Assembly (NCBI GenBank): GCA_040756515.1
Contig: JBFLYW010000006.1
Coordinates: forward strand, 62,001 to 126,000
DNA from: DSXH01 sp020724325
GTDB lineage: Bacteria; Bacteroidota; Ignavibacteria; Ignavibacteriales; Melioribacteraceae
Direction: 5' to 3'
DNA length: 64,000 bases
Shown here: positions 1-8,886 of the stretch, one piece after another
How the letters are laid out: every line of letters begins with the position of its first letter
Position numbering within the stretch: the stretch's first letter is position 1
Made by a program: the position numbers and the translations under genes
Notes under the pieces: generated by a model
The model's database searches: none
What the model was told of the DNA's origin: nothing
Seen by the model: only the letters and a program-made list of their open reading frames with translations

Positions 1-99
1 TCTATGGGAATGACTAACGATTATGAAATTGCAATTGAAGAAGGTGCAACTATGCTGAGGATTGGAGCGGCAATTTTTGGCGAAAGAAATTACAATTAA
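1..99 (+). CDS. yggS: YggS/PLPBP-family PLP-binding protein, 3' end only
   Basis: The window opens inside this gene; only the last 32 codons and the TAA stop are present. The translated tail (SMGMTNDYEIAIEEGATMLR, then IGAAIFGERN) matches the end of the YggS/PROSC pyridoxal-phosphate homeostasis proteins, where SMGMS.DY..AI..G...R.G..IFG binds the cofactor phosphate. The family acts in the cytoplasm in vitamin B6 and amino-acid homeostasis and has no known catalytic turnover. It is followed 28 bp later by divIVA, a neighbour order common in Bacteroidota and Firmicutes. The start lies outside the window. Confidence 0.8.
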   Translation, partial: SMGMTNDYEIAIEEGATMLRIGAAIFGERNYN

Positions 100-127
100 T
101 ACAACTAAAAAATAAAAGTTGGTTGAA

Positions 128-679
128 ATGAAATTTACTCCGTTTGGAATTAAGAATCAGGAATTCAATAAATCAGTTAGAGGATACGACCGGGAGGAAG
201 TAAAAGCGTTTCTCGAAAAACTGTCTGATGAATTTGAACGTCTTCAACAAGAAAATGAAAAGTTGAAAGCTGAAATAGAACGCAATGAAGAACAAATAAA
301 AGAGTTCAGAAAAATTGAAAAGAATCTTCAGAATGCAATGCTTACAGCATCTGAATCTACTACAAAAGCGATGGATTCTGCAAAAAAGCAGACAGCTTTG
401 ATGATCAAAGAAGCCGAACTTAAAGCTGCCCAATTAATCGAAAAAGCTAAAGAAAGCGCAAACGCAATACGCGATTCAGTTCTTAAACTAAGAGAAGAAA
501 AAAAACTTCTTATATCGCGTATCAAAGCTATGGTTGATACTCAGGCAAGTTTACTGGAGTTTAATGTAGAAAATATCGAAACAAAAAAAGTCCATAAAAA
601 AGAAGTCTTAAGAGAACCGGTTAAGAAAACAGACCAACCCGAAATTAATGTAGATGACATTTTGGAGAAATTATTATGA
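128..679 (+). CDS. DivIVA-domain cell-division/polarity protein
   Basis: A 183-residue coiled-coil protein. The N-terminal DivIVA motif is clear (FTPFGIKNQEFNKSVRGYDR, then EEVKAFLEKL), followed by coiled coil at about 30-75 and a second Lys/Glu/Ala-rich coil at about 85-145. DivIVA proteins bind curved or polar membrane and organise division or envelope growth. I chose ATG 128 because it places MKFTPFGI at the family's normal N-terminus; an in-frame TTG at 119 would add three residues. The tail (about 150-183) is basic, then acidic. It overlaps the next gene by 4 bp (ATGA), so the two are probably translationally coupled. It lies between yggS and the PNP/ileS genes. Confidence 0.85.
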   Translation: MKFTPFGIKNQEFNKSVRGYDREEVKAFLEKLSDEFERLQQENEKLKAEIERNEEQIKEFRKIEKNLQNAMLTASESTTKAMDSAKKQTALMIKEAELKAAQLIEKAKESANAIRDSVLKLREEKKLLISRIKAMVDTQASLLEFNVENIETKKVHKKEVLREPVKKTDQPEINVDDILEKLL

Positions 680-1497
680 GCCAACTCAATTCAATGATTA
701 ATGATACGCTAAGCGTAATTAGAAAAAAAGTACACAAAGATTATTCCATTGGTATTATTCTCGGAACCGGGTTAGGTGGATTGGTTAAAGAAATTGAAAT
801 TGAGCACCAGCTCGATTATGCGGAACTGCCCCATTTCCAGTTATCAACCGTTGAATCGCATCAAGGTAAATTAATTTTTGGTAAAATTAACAGTAAAGAT
901 ATAGTTGTTATGCAGGGAAGATTTCATTATTACGAAGGTTATTCCATGAAGCAAATTACATATCCTGTTCGTGTAATGAAAAAACTTGGTGTTAATACTC
1001 TCATTGTTTCAAATGCTTGCGGCGGTATGAACCCCTTATTCAAACTTGGCGATATTATGCTGATGGTTGATCATATTAATCTTTTAGGAGATAATCCGTT
1101 AATAGGTAAAAATGAAGATGAATTTGGACCAAGATTTCCTGACATGAGCGAACCTTACAGTACGGAGCTAATTAATCTGGCTGAACAGATTGCACTTAAA
1201 AACGGAATAAGGATTCAAAAAGGTGTTTACGTTGCTGTGCCCGGACCTAATCTTGAAACTAAAGCTGAATACCGCTTCTTAAGATCAATTGGTGCCGATG
1301 TTGTTGGAATGTCTACTGTTCCAGAGAATATTGTAGCGGTTCATTCCGGAATGAGGGTTCTCGGCTTCAGTATTATTACAGATGAATGTTTTCCGGATTC
1401 GCTTAAACCGGTAGATGTTAAGGAAATTATTAATACAGCTATGCTTGCAGAACCTAAAATGACTTTGATAATGAAAGAGGTAATTAAAGCGCTATGA
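676..1497 (+). CDS. punA: Purine nucleoside phosphorylase (trimeric class)
   Basis: 273 residues, the usual size of trimeric PNP. It would catalyse phosphorolysis of inosine/guanosine to base and ribose 1-phosphate in purine salvage in the cytoplasm. Visible motifs: phosphate-binding GTGLGG near residue 29, ESHQGKLIFG, VSNACGGMNP, VPGPNLETKAEYRFL and VGMSTVPENIVAVHSG, all in family order. It overlaps divIVA upstream and the membrane protein downstream by 4 bp each, so it sits inside an operon of envelope and division genes. Xanthosine-preferring members look the same, so the exact substrate is open. Confidence 0.93.
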   Translation: MSQLNSMINDTLSVIRKKVHKDYSIGIILGTGLGGLVKEIEIEHQLDYAELPHFQLSTVESHQGKLIFGKINSKDIVVMQGRFHYYEGYSMKQITYPVRVMKKLGVNTLIVSNACGGMNPLFKLGDIMLMVDHINLLGDNPLIGKNEDEFGPRFPDMSEPYSTELINLAEQIALKNGIRIQKGVYVAVPGPNLETKAEYRFLRSIGADVVGMSTVPENIVAVHSGMRVLGFSIITDECFPDSLKPVDVKEIINTAMLAEPKMTLIMKEVIKAL

Positions 1498-2111
1498 CTA
1501 ATAGAAAACCGATTTATTATGCAACAGCCGGATTGCTTGCAGTAATTATTTTCGCTTCTAATTTTTTGAGCACAGATTTGTTCAAAGCCGGTTATCAAAA
1601 TTTTTCTGTTTGGTTTGTTCTTTCAATTTTTTCTTTTGCATGTGGATGGTTAATGAATAAAACCCTCGCTTATAATCACGGAGGCAAAGTAATTTTTTCA
1701 GTTATTGTTGCTTCTGTCTTCATCAGTATTTTACTCGTATCCATCTTTAGCGAATACTTCGGACTGAGTGAATTGATTGTTGAAAACATGATTCTTTATG
1801 TTCTCCGAAATATCACACTTGGTTCTATGGCTCTTTTCGGAATGGTTGTTTGTGAATTACTGATTTTACAAAAAGAAAGTGTTGGTAGTAAAAATAAATT
1901 GGAAGAAATTAGAAGACTTATGGCTAATACGCATCATGAAGCTAAACTTATTATTGAAGACGCAAGATTAAAATCCGAGCAGATGCTTTATGAAACTCAA
2001 CAGACAATTGATGATATGATAGAACGGAAAAATCTTATAGAAATTAGATTGAAGGAATTGATTTCAACCGAGAAGGAACTGATTAAGAAATACGAATCTG
2101 AAGAGGAATAA
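1494..2111 (+). CDS. Membrane protein with C-terminal coiled coil, unknown function
   Basis: 205 residues and no family I recognise. About four hydrophobic segments (about 8-25, 37-55, 66-88, 100-122) are followed by a charged helical coil from 128 to the end. That coil (HHEAKLIIEDARLKSEQMLY...) has the same pattern as the second coil of the DivIVA protein two genes upstream (KEAELKAAQLIEKAKESANA), which suggests a membrane anchor with a related or interacting coil. The ATG overlaps the stop of the PNP gene (ATGA), so coupling is likely. A role in division or envelope organisation is inference from position and shape. Confidence 0.7.
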   Translation: MTNRKPIYYATAGLLAVIIFASNFLSTDLFKAGYQNFSVWFVLSIFSFACGWLMNKTLAYNHGGKVIFSVIVASVFISILLVSIFSEYFGLSELIVENMILYVLRNITLGSMALFGMVVCELLILQKESVGSKNKLEEIRRLMANTHHEAKLIIEDARLKSEQMLYETQQTIDDMIERKNLIEIRLKELISTEKELIKKYESEEE

Positions 2112-2177
2112 AAACTTTTCCCGACCGGTAATAATGAAATTTATTAACTAAATAAAATCCATTTGCAGAGACAAGCG

Positions 2178-5100
2178 ATGTTTAAACAAATAGGCGACAA
2201 AATCAATTACCCTGAAATAGAAGAAAGAATTCTAAAATTCTGGCAAGAAAATAATATTTTTGAAAAGAGTATTTCATCAAGAGATAAGAATAATCCTTAT
2301 ACATTTTACGAAGGACCGCCAACCGTTAATGGACGACCGGGAATCCATCATGTAATGGCAAGAACATTAAAAGATCTGGTTTGCCGTTACAAAACTTTAC
2401 AAGGTTATAGAGTTCACAGAAAAGCCGGATGGGATACACATGGTCTTCCAATCGAAATAGCACTCGAAAAGGAACTTGGATTTACACAAAAATCTGATAT
2501 TGAAAAGTACGGTGTTGCAGAATTTAATAAGAAAGCTAAAGAACTCGTATATAATCATATCGAAATGAAAGAAGGATGGCGCACTCTTACTGAACGGATG
2601 GGCTACTGGATTAATCTTGATGACCCATATATAACCTGTACTAACGAATATATTGAATCTGTTTGGTGGGCTTTATCGGAATATTTCAAAAAAGGATTGA
2701 TTTATAAAGGTTTTAAAATTGTTCCTCAATGTCCTCATTGCGAAACACCTTTATCTTCTCATGAACTCGCCCTCGGTTACGATGAAGTTCAGGACCCAAG
2801 TGTGTTTGTTAAATTCAAACTTAAGGATGAAGACGCTTCTATTCTTGTCTGGACAACTACACCATGGACTTTGATTTCTAATGCAGCACTTGCCGTTGGT
2901 AATGATATCGACTATGTGAAAATAAAACACGAAAAGCATGGAGTATTATATTTAGCAAAAGCCAGATTGATAGTTATTAAAGAAGATTATTCAATTCTTG
3001 AAGAGCTAAAAGGTACTCAGCTGCTGAATAAAAACTATGAACCATTGTTCTCTTATATCCCGGTTGATAAAAAAGCATGGTATGTTATTCCAGGTGAATT
3101 TGTTAGCACGGAAGATGGTACAGGAGTTGTTCATATAGCTCCGGCTTTTGGTGCCGATGACTATGAAGTATCAAGAAAATTTGATTTACCTTTTATTCAG
3201 CCGGTTACAAAGAGCGGACGTTTTACAGATCAGGTTACAGATTTTGCAGGACGACTCGTAAAATCAATTCAGTTCGAAACAACAGAAGAAAAAGGAGCAG
3301 ATCAAGATATCATTAGAAATCTAAAAGAGAGAGGATTACTTTATCGTGCTACCAACGATTACCTTCACTCCTATCCTCATTGCTGGCGATGCGATAATCC
3401 GCTTATTTATTATGCGCGCGACAGCTGGTATATAAGAACAACTGAAGTTGCAAATCGAATGATTGAGCTGAACAATACTATTAACTGGTATCCGCCGGAA
3501 GTTGGATCTGGTCGTTTTGGAAACTGGTTAGAAGAAAATAAAGACTGGTCTTTATCACGCGATAGATACTGGGGAACTCCGCTTCCGATTTGGCTGAATG
3601 AAGATGGGGAAATGATATGCGTCGGCTCCATTAAAGAACTGAAAGATGGTTTTATTGAAAGAGAAGGGAAGAAATTTTCAGTAAAAGATTTACCTGAACA
3701 AGAAATTGATCTGCACAAACCGTTTGTTGATGAGGTTAAATTTGAGAAAGATGGAAAAGTTTATAAGCGTACTCCTGAATTAATAGATGTTTGGTTCGAC
3801 AGCGGTGCAATGCCGTTTGCTCAATTCCATTACCCGTTCGAAAATGTAGAACTCTTTAAGAAAAATTATCCGTGCGATTTTATCTGCGAAGGAATTGATC
3901 AAACAAGAGGATGGTTCTATACGCTGCATGCAATAGGGACAATGCTGTTCAACAGCGTTACATTTAAAAACCTGATAGTTAATGAATTGATACTTGATAA
4001 AGAAGGTCAGAAAATGTCTAAGAGCCGCGGTAATACCGTGGACCCATTTATGCTGTTCGATAAATACGGCGCAGATACTACAAGATGGTACCTGGTTACA
4101 ACAAGTCCTCCCTGGAAACCTACTTTGTTCGATGAAGATGGAATTGTTGAAGTACAGAGAAAATTTTTCGGAACATTACTCAACACTTATTCTTTCTTTA
4201 CCCTTTATGCTAATATAGACGGATTTACTTTTAAGGAACCGTTAATTCCATATGCTGAAAGACCGGAAATTGACAGGTGGGTAATTTCTAAACTTTGTTC
4301 GTTGGTTAGTGAATTCCAGAATTTAATGAATCAATATGACGTTACTAAAGCTGCACGCCAGGTTTCCAATTTTACGATTGATCAATTATCAAACTGGTAT
4401 GTAAGGAGATGCAGAAGAAGATTCTGGAAATCCGAAATCAACAAGAATAAATTATCAGCATACCAGACTTTATATGAATGCCTTATCACAATTGCAAAAA
4501 TATCATCACCGTTTATTCCGTTTGTTGCAGAAGAGTTGTACCAAAGTCTTAATACAATTACTAAACTCGAAAATTATGAATCTGTTCATTTGTCACAATT
4601 CCCTAAGCCGTGTTATAGTGAATCTGAGCTTGAAGAAAAGATGGATATTGCCCAACGTGTTGTTTATCTAACACGTTCGATGCGAGCTAAACATAACCTT
4701 AAGGTGCGTCAACCGCTTAAAAAAATTATGGTTGTTGTAGACAAAAGTAAACGTGACGTGCTTGAGGAAATGAAACAAGTTATACTGGAAGAAATAAACG
4801 TTAAAGAACTTATTGCGCTGGAAGATAATTCGGGAATTGTTAATAAATCCGCCAAACCAAACTTTAAGGTTATTGGACCAAAGTACGGCAAACTTGTTAA
4901 ACCTCTTACTGCTGCAATTAAAGAACTTGATAAGAATGCAATAAATTCTTTGGAAAAAACAGGTGAGTATGAAATTAAAATCGATAGCGAAAATGTAAAA
5001 ATTGTACGTGACGATGTCGAAATTGTAAGCCACGAAATTGAAGGATGGCTTGTAGAGACAGAAGAAGGTGTTACTGTTGCAATTGATATTGAATTGACCG

Positions 5101-5372
5101 AAGAACTTATTGCTGAAGGTTACGCAAGAGAATTTGTTAATCGTGTTCAAAATATGAGAAAAGATTATGGACTGGACGTAGTTGATCGCATCATCCTTTC
5201 TGCTAACGGAGATGAAAAATTGATTGGTTATATTAATAAGTTTTCTGATTATATTGCTAATGAAGTTCTTGCTGAAAATATAATTCATTCTGAAATTGAC
5301 AATGGGTATAAACAGGACTGGAAAATAGGCGACTACGATTGTATAATTACAATAGTTAAAGCAAATAATTAA
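2178..5372 (+). CDS. ileS: Isoleucyl-tRNA synthetase
   Basis: 1064 residues, charging tRNA-Ile in the cytoplasm. The class I signature is PTVNGRPGIHHVMARTLKD near residue 50 (HIGH box in its GIHH form) and QKMSKSRGN near 612, with the editing (CP1) domain between (VWTTTPWTLISNAALAVG). The GIHH form and C-terminal architecture match Bacteroidota/eukaryote-like IleRS, a type often less sensitive to mupirocin (family knowledge, untested here). I chose ATG 2178, giving MFKQIGDKINYPEIE; a TTG at 2163 is the alternative. A 66-bp gap separates it from the membrane protein, and a GGAGG-led dksA-like gene follows. Confidence 0.98.
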   Translation: MFKQIGDKINYPEIEERILKFWQENNIFEKSISSRDKNNPYTFYEGPPTVNGRPGIHHVMARTLKDLVCRYKTLQGYRVHRKAGWDTHGLPIEIALEKELGFTQKSDIEKYGVAEFNKKAKELVYNHIEMKEGWRTLTERMGYWINLDDPYITCTNEYIESVWWALSEYFKKGLIYKGFKIVPQCPHCETPLSSHELALGYDEVQDPSVFVKFKLKDEDASILVWTTTPWTLISNAALAVGNDIDYVKIKHEKHGVLYLAKARLIVIKEDYSILEELKGTQLLNKNYEPLFSYIPVDKKAWYVIPGEFVSTEDGTGVVHIAPAFGADDYEVSRKFDLPFIQPVTKSGRFTDQVTDFAGRLVKSIQFETTEEKGADQDIIRNLKERGLLYRATNDYLHSYPHCWRCDNPLIYYARDSWYIRTTEVANRMIELNNTINWYPPEVGSGRFGNWLEENKDWSLSRDRYWGTPLPIWLNEDGEMICVGSIKELKDGFIEREGKKFSVKDLPEQEIDLHKPFVDEVKFEKDGKVYKRTPELIDVWFDSGAMPFAQFHYPFENVELFKKNYPCDFICEGIDQTRGWFYTLHAIGTMLFNSVTFKNLIVNELILDKEGQKMSKSRGNTVDPFMLFDKYGADTTRWYLVTTSPPWKPTLFDEDGIVEVQRKFFGTLLNTYSFFTLYANIDGFTFKEPLIPYAERPEIDRWVISKLCSLVSEFQNLMNQYDVTKAARQVSNFTIDQLSNWYVRRCRRRFWKSEINKNKLSAYQTLYECLITIAKISSPFIPFVAEELYQSLNTITKLENYESVHLSQFPKPCYSESELEEKMDIAQRVVYLTRSMRAKHNLKVRQPLKKIMVVVDKSKRDVLEEMKQVILEEINVKELIALEDNSGIVNKSAKPNFKVIGPKYGKLVKPLTAAIKELDKNAINSLEKTGEYEIKIDSENVKIVRDDVEIVSHEIEGWLVETEEGVTVAIDIELTEELIAEGYAREFVNRVQNMRKDYGLDVVDRIILSANGDEKLIGYINKFSDYIANEVLAENIIHSEIDNGYKQDWKIGDYDCIITIVKANN

Positions 5373-5386
5373 ATTTTGGAGGCACT

Positions 5387-5995
5387 ATGAAAAAAAAGGT
5401 TGATAAAAAGAAAACCGGAAAATCTGTCGTGAAAAAAAAGACTGTTAAAAAAACCGTAAGCAAACCAAAAAAAGTAGTTAAACAAAAAAAGACTACTAAA
5501 GCTAAATCCGTACCAAAAAAATCTGTTCCTAAGGTAAAAAGAACTAAACAGGTTGAGGTGATTTCTCCAACAAAGCGCGTTCGCAAAATTCAAGGTTATT
5601 CTAAAAAGGATCTGGAAGAATTTAGAAAAGTCATTAATGAAAAAAGAAATGAGATAATTGAACAATTACAGGCATTGAAAGATCAGATGATGGACCCTAC
5701 AACCGGTCAATATGTAAACGAAAACTCTCCTTATTCATTACATATGGCTGAACAAGGAACCGATGCTATGGAAAGAGAAAAACTTTATCTCTGGGCTCAG
5801 AGGGAGAATAAATTTTTGGGTTACTTAGATGACGCTCTCCAAAGAATTGAAAACGGTACCTACGGTATTTGTATTGAGTGTATTGACGAACCACAGTATC
5901 TTTGTCCTACCTGTCCACTCATTCCAAAAGATAGACTAATGGCTGTTCCTCATACACAACACTGTTTGCAAGTTAAACAAAAAATGAAAACATAA
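5387..5995 (+). CDS. TraR/DksA-type zinc-finger protein with Lys-rich N-terminal extension
   Basis: 202 residues. Residues 1-55 contain 25 lysines, a histone-H1-like basic tail probably able to bind nucleic acid. Residues about 70-155 form the DksA-type coiled coil (YSKKDLEEFRKVI ... EREKLYLWAQRE), and the C-terminus is a zinc finger: C162-x2-C165, C173-x2-C176, then PKDRLMAVPHTQHC ending at C193. Standard DksA/TraR fingers end in C-x2-C; here the last pair is only H192-C193, and an extra CPTC is inserted, so the metal site is rearranged. The start is set by GGAGG at about 5378. Position between ileS and lspA matches Bacteroidota. The expected role is RNA polymerase secondary-channel regulation, but that is inferred. 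Confidence 0.85.
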   Translation: MKKKVDKKKTGKSVVKKKTVKKTVSKPKKVVKQKKTTKAKSVPKKSVPKVKRTKQVEVISPTKRVRKIQGYSKKDLEEFRKVINEKRNEIIEQLQALKDQMMDPTTGQYVNENSPYSLHMAEQGTDAMEREKLYLWAQRENKFLGYLDDALQRIENGTYGICIECIDEPQYLCPTCPLIPKDRLMAVPHTQHCLQVKQKMKT

Positions 5996-6020
5996 AATCC
6001 TTTAATGAATTGGGAATCCT

Positions 6021-6698
6021 GTGAAAGTTTTATACTCAACACTGTTCATTGTTATAGCTGATCAAATTACTAAGTTCCTTGTTAAAGGAGGAACTATTCC
6101 TTTACTTAACATTCATGTTGACGGGATGTACTATGGACAAAGCATTAATGTAATTGGGGATTTTTTCAAAATAACATTTGTCGAAAATCCAGGGCTGGCA
6201 TTTGGAATTGAAGTTGGCGACTCGTCAAAACTATTGTTGTCACTATTTTCTCTGTTAGCAAGCATCGGTATATTTTATTACTTTTATAAATCAAGGCATC
6301 AGAAATTGATTGTAAGACTATCGCTTGCTTTCATATTAGGTGGTGCTATAGGTAACTTAATCGACAGAACTTTTTACGGAGTCTTTTACGGTTATGCTCC
6401 AATTTTTTATGGAAGAGTTGTTGATTTTTTTAATGTCGATTTCTTCGACTTTACAATTTTAGGCAAAACATTCGACCGGTGGCCAATCTTTAACATCGCA
6501 GATGCAACAGTTACTATTGGAGTAGTGTTGTTGCTGATATTTCATAAAACTGAACCGGCTAAAGATGATGTAAGTAAGGAAGAAATAAAATCTCTACCTG
6601 TTTCCAATGAAGAATTTTCACCTTCTCAACCTAACAATTTAGAAACGAGTAATTCATTAGCCAGTAATGTCGAAAATAATATTAGAAAAGAAAATTAG
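6021..6698 (+). CDS. lspA: Lipoprotein signal peptidase II
   Basis: 225 residues from a GTG start. An inner-membrane aspartyl protease that removes signal peptides from prolipoproteins. The catalytic Asp motifs are visible: GGAIGNLIDR and FNIADATVTIG, with four hydrophobic segments and the family ENPGLAFGIE motif. It is longer than the usual 160-170 residues: a roughly 25-residue insert (FYGVFYGYAPIFYGR) lies between the two Asp motifs and a Ser/Asn/Glu-rich tail of about 45 residues follows the last helix. It overlaps rluD by 32 bp. The window has several lipobox proteins (15048, 17581, 20162, 21964, 36248) that would be substrates. Confidence 0.95.
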   Translation: MKVLYSTLFIVIADQITKFLVKGGTIPLLNIHVDGMYYGQSINVIGDFFKITFVENPGLAFGIEVGDSSKLLLSLFSLLASIGIFYYFYKSRHQKLIVRLSLAFILGGAIGNLIDRTFYGVFYGYAPIFYGRVVDFFNVDFFDFTILGKTFDRWPIFNIADATVTIGVVLLLIFHKTEPAKDDVSKEEIKSLPVSNEEFSPSQPNNLETSNSLASNVENNIRKEN

Positions 6699-7653
6699 GA
6701 TTGTTCTGCCTGAGGGAAAGAAGAAAGAAAGAATTGATATTTACCTTGCTAATTCAGTTGAGAATGCCTCCAGATCCCGGATTCAAAAATTAATTAAAGC
6801 AGATCTTGTAACAGTTAATAATAAAGTTGTTAAAGCAAATTATTTACTTTCTCCGGGGGAAGTAATTGAACTTACTATTCCGGTAACACCTCGTCCTGAA
6901 GATACAGAACCTGAAGATATTCCCCTTAATATTATTTATGAAGACGACTATTTGCTTATTGTAAATAAACCGCCCGGGATGGTGGCGCATCCATCGCTCG
7001 GAAATTATTCAGGAACGCTTGTTAATGCTCTGTTACATCACACACAAAAACTTAGTAAACTTAATGAACCAGGAAGACCCGGGATTGTTCATCGAATTGA
7101 CAAAGATACTAGCGGGTTATTGTTGATTGCTAAAGATGAATGGACACATGCTCAATTAGCTCGGCAATTTGCTGATCATTCTATTGAACGTGAATACCAG
7201 GCAGTTTGCTGGGGAATTTTTAAGAATAGAAAAGGTGAAATAATTGGTAATATAACCAGAAGTAACAAGGATAGAAAACTCTTTACTGTGAGCAAAACAG
7301 AAGGGAAGTATGCGCATACTTTTTATAATGTAATTGAGGAATATGAATTTGCGTCATTGGTAAAGCTGCATTTGAAAACCGGAAGAACTCACCAGATACG
7401 TGTTCATTTGGCGCATATTAAACACCCGGTATTTGGCGATCCTGCTTACGGTGGCAGAAAAATTGTGTATGGATCCGAATTTTCGAAAATGAAAAGCAAG
7501 GTGGAAAATTTATTGCAGATTATTCGCCGTCAGGCACTGCATGCAAAAACACTTGGCTTTATTCATCCCCGCACTAAAGAAAAAGTATTTTTTGATTCGG
7601 AATTACCTGATGATATTAATCAACTGATTGAGAAATTAAGGATATTGACCTAG
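6667..7653 (+). CDS. rluD: 23S rRNA pseudouridine synthase RluD
   Basis: 328 residues. Modifies uridines in helix 69 of 23S rRNA. An S4 RNA-binding domain (about 15-75: RIDIYLANSVENASRSRIQK) precedes the RsuA/RluA-type catalytic domain with HRIDKDTSGLLLIAK, which holds the catalytic Asp, and LKTGRTHQIRVHLAHIKHPV. The chosen ATG lies inside the lspA tail, 32 bp before its stop, consistent with operon packing. It is convergent with hydF, with only 6 bp between the stop codons and no visible terminator. RluC-type specificity is the alternative; the S4 domain and length favour RluD. Confidence 0.93.
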   Translation: MSKIILEKKIRIVLPEGKKKERIDIYLANSVENASRSRIQKLIKADLVTVNNKVVKANYLLSPGEVIELTIPVTPRPEDTEPEDIPLNIIYEDDYLLIVNKPPGMVAHPSLGNYSGTLVNALLHHTQKLSKLNEPGRPGIVHRIDKDTSGLLLIAKDEWTHAQLARQFADHSIEREYQAVCWGIFKNRKGEIIGNITRSNKDRKLFTVSKTEGKYAHTFYNVIEEYEFASLVKLHLKTGRTHQIRVHLAHIKHPVFGDPAYGGRKIVYGSEFSKMKSKVENLLQIIRRQALHAKTLGFIHPRTKEKVFFDSELPDDINQLIEKLRILT

Positions 7654-7659
7654 CACGTA

Positions 7660-8886
7660 CTAAAACTTACTAATTTTTTGCCATTCAAGAATTGCTTCCG
7701 GAAAAGGTTCTAATGCTCTTGGTAATGCACCTTGCATATAGGAAATGGCAACACCGTAATTAACAATTGGAACTCCAGAATACTTTGCTTGCTTAATACG
7801 CGTTTGCATCATTTTACGTGTTAAAGTACATCCTCCGCAATGAATTATCAGTTGATATTCATTTAGGTTTTCCGGGAAATCATTGCCGCTTTTAACATCA
7901 ATCTCTAGTTGTTTTCTTGTATGAAGTCGCAGCCATCTTGGAATTTTTACTCTGCCAATATCATCTTCTTGCGCATGATGAGAACATGCCTCGGCAACAA
8001 GAACTTTATCACCATCTTGCAGGTTCTCCATTTTTTCTATTCCCTTAACATATTCGGTTAAGTCCCCTTTATACCGCGCCATCAAAATTGAAAAGGTTGT
8101 TAATAGAATTTCATCTGGTACATCGGCAGTTACTTTCATTATTGCCTGGCTATCGGTTACTACTAGTTTAGGAAGGGCTTTTAATTTATCTAATGTAGCT
8201 CTTAGTTCTTTATCTTTTGTAACAACAACAATTGCATCTTCATCAAGGGATTCTCTTATTGTCTGTACCTGCGGCATAATAAGCCTCCCTTTGGGTGCAC
8301 CCAGATCAATTGGAACTACAAGCACAATTATGTCATGTTGTTTTATCAGATCCGAAACCAATGGTAATTCATCATCTACAGGGAGTAACTTGACAACTTT
8401 TTCTTTTAATTGATAGATCCCATCATCGTTAATGCAAGAGACTGTATGAAATTGAAGCTTAAGTTCCTTTAGCTTTTCTATAAGTTCATACTTTAAACCC
8501 AGATCGGATTTATTCACAACCACCAAAAATTGTAATTGAAATTCTCGTAATTGTTCTATTAAAGTAAACTCATGTTCCGAAAGGTCAGTTTGAGAATCAA
8601 GTACAAGAATTACAAAATCAGATTCCGAAATAATTTTTGTTGTTTTACTAATTCTCTTTTGCCCAAGCTCGCCAACATCGTCTATTCCTGCAGTATCAAT
8701 TAAAACCACTGGGCCAAATGGGAGCAGTTCCATAGATTTTTTAACAGGGTCTGTAGTTGTTCCTGGTACTTCACTTACAATAACTAAATCTTGACCGATA
8801 AATCGATTCATTAGAGAAGATTTACCGACGTTTCTTCTTCCTATAAATGCAATGTGAAGCCGTTCGGACTGCGCCACTTTACTCAA
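7660..8886 (-). CDS. hydF: [FeFe]-hydrogenase maturation GTPase HydF
   Basis: 408 residues. HydF is the scaffold that receives the 2Fe subcluster made by the radical-SAM enzymes HydE and HydG and delivers it to the hydrogenase. The N-terminal GTPase domain shows G1 GRRNVGKSS, G2 region VPGTTTDPV, G3 DTAG and G4 NKSD; a dimerisation domain follows; the C-terminal cluster site has the diagnostic C-x-H ... HC-x2-C residues (EACSHHAQED and IIHCGGCTLTRK). Its start overlaps the 3' end of aspA by 8 bp, so the two are cotranscribed. hydE, hydG and the hydrogenase are not in this window and must lie elsewhere if the protein is functional. Confidence 0.95.
   Translation of the reverse strand: MSKVAQSERLHIAFIGRRNVGKSSLMNRFIGQDLVIVSEVPGTTTDPVKKSMELLPFGPVVLIDTAGIDDVGELGQKRISKTTKIISESDFVILVLDSQTDLSEHEFTLIEQLREFQLQFLVVVNKSDLGLKYELIEKLKELKLQFHTVSCINDDGIYQLKEKVVKLLPVDDELPLVSDLIKQHDIIVLVVPIDLGAPKGRLIMPQVQTIRESLDEDAIVVVTKDKELRATLDKLKALPKLVVTDSQAIMKVTADVPDEILLTTFSILMARYKGDLTEYVKGIEKMENLQDGDKVLVAEACSHHAQEDDIGRVKIPRWLRLHTRKQLEIDVKSGNDFPENLNEYQLIIHCGGCTLTRKMMQTRIKQAKYSGVPIVNYGVAISYMQGALPRALEPFPEAILEWQKISKF

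Noticed and set aside
4668..5288. Reverse-strand reading frame of about 206 codons opposite ileS
   Set aside because: It lies entirely within the clear IleRS coding frame, has Phe/Asn-rich composition typical of antisense AT-rich frames, and has no ribosome site or domain.
7654..7659. Terminator between rluD and hydF
   Set aside because: Only six bases separate the convergent stops, and no hairpin is visible on either strand nearby.
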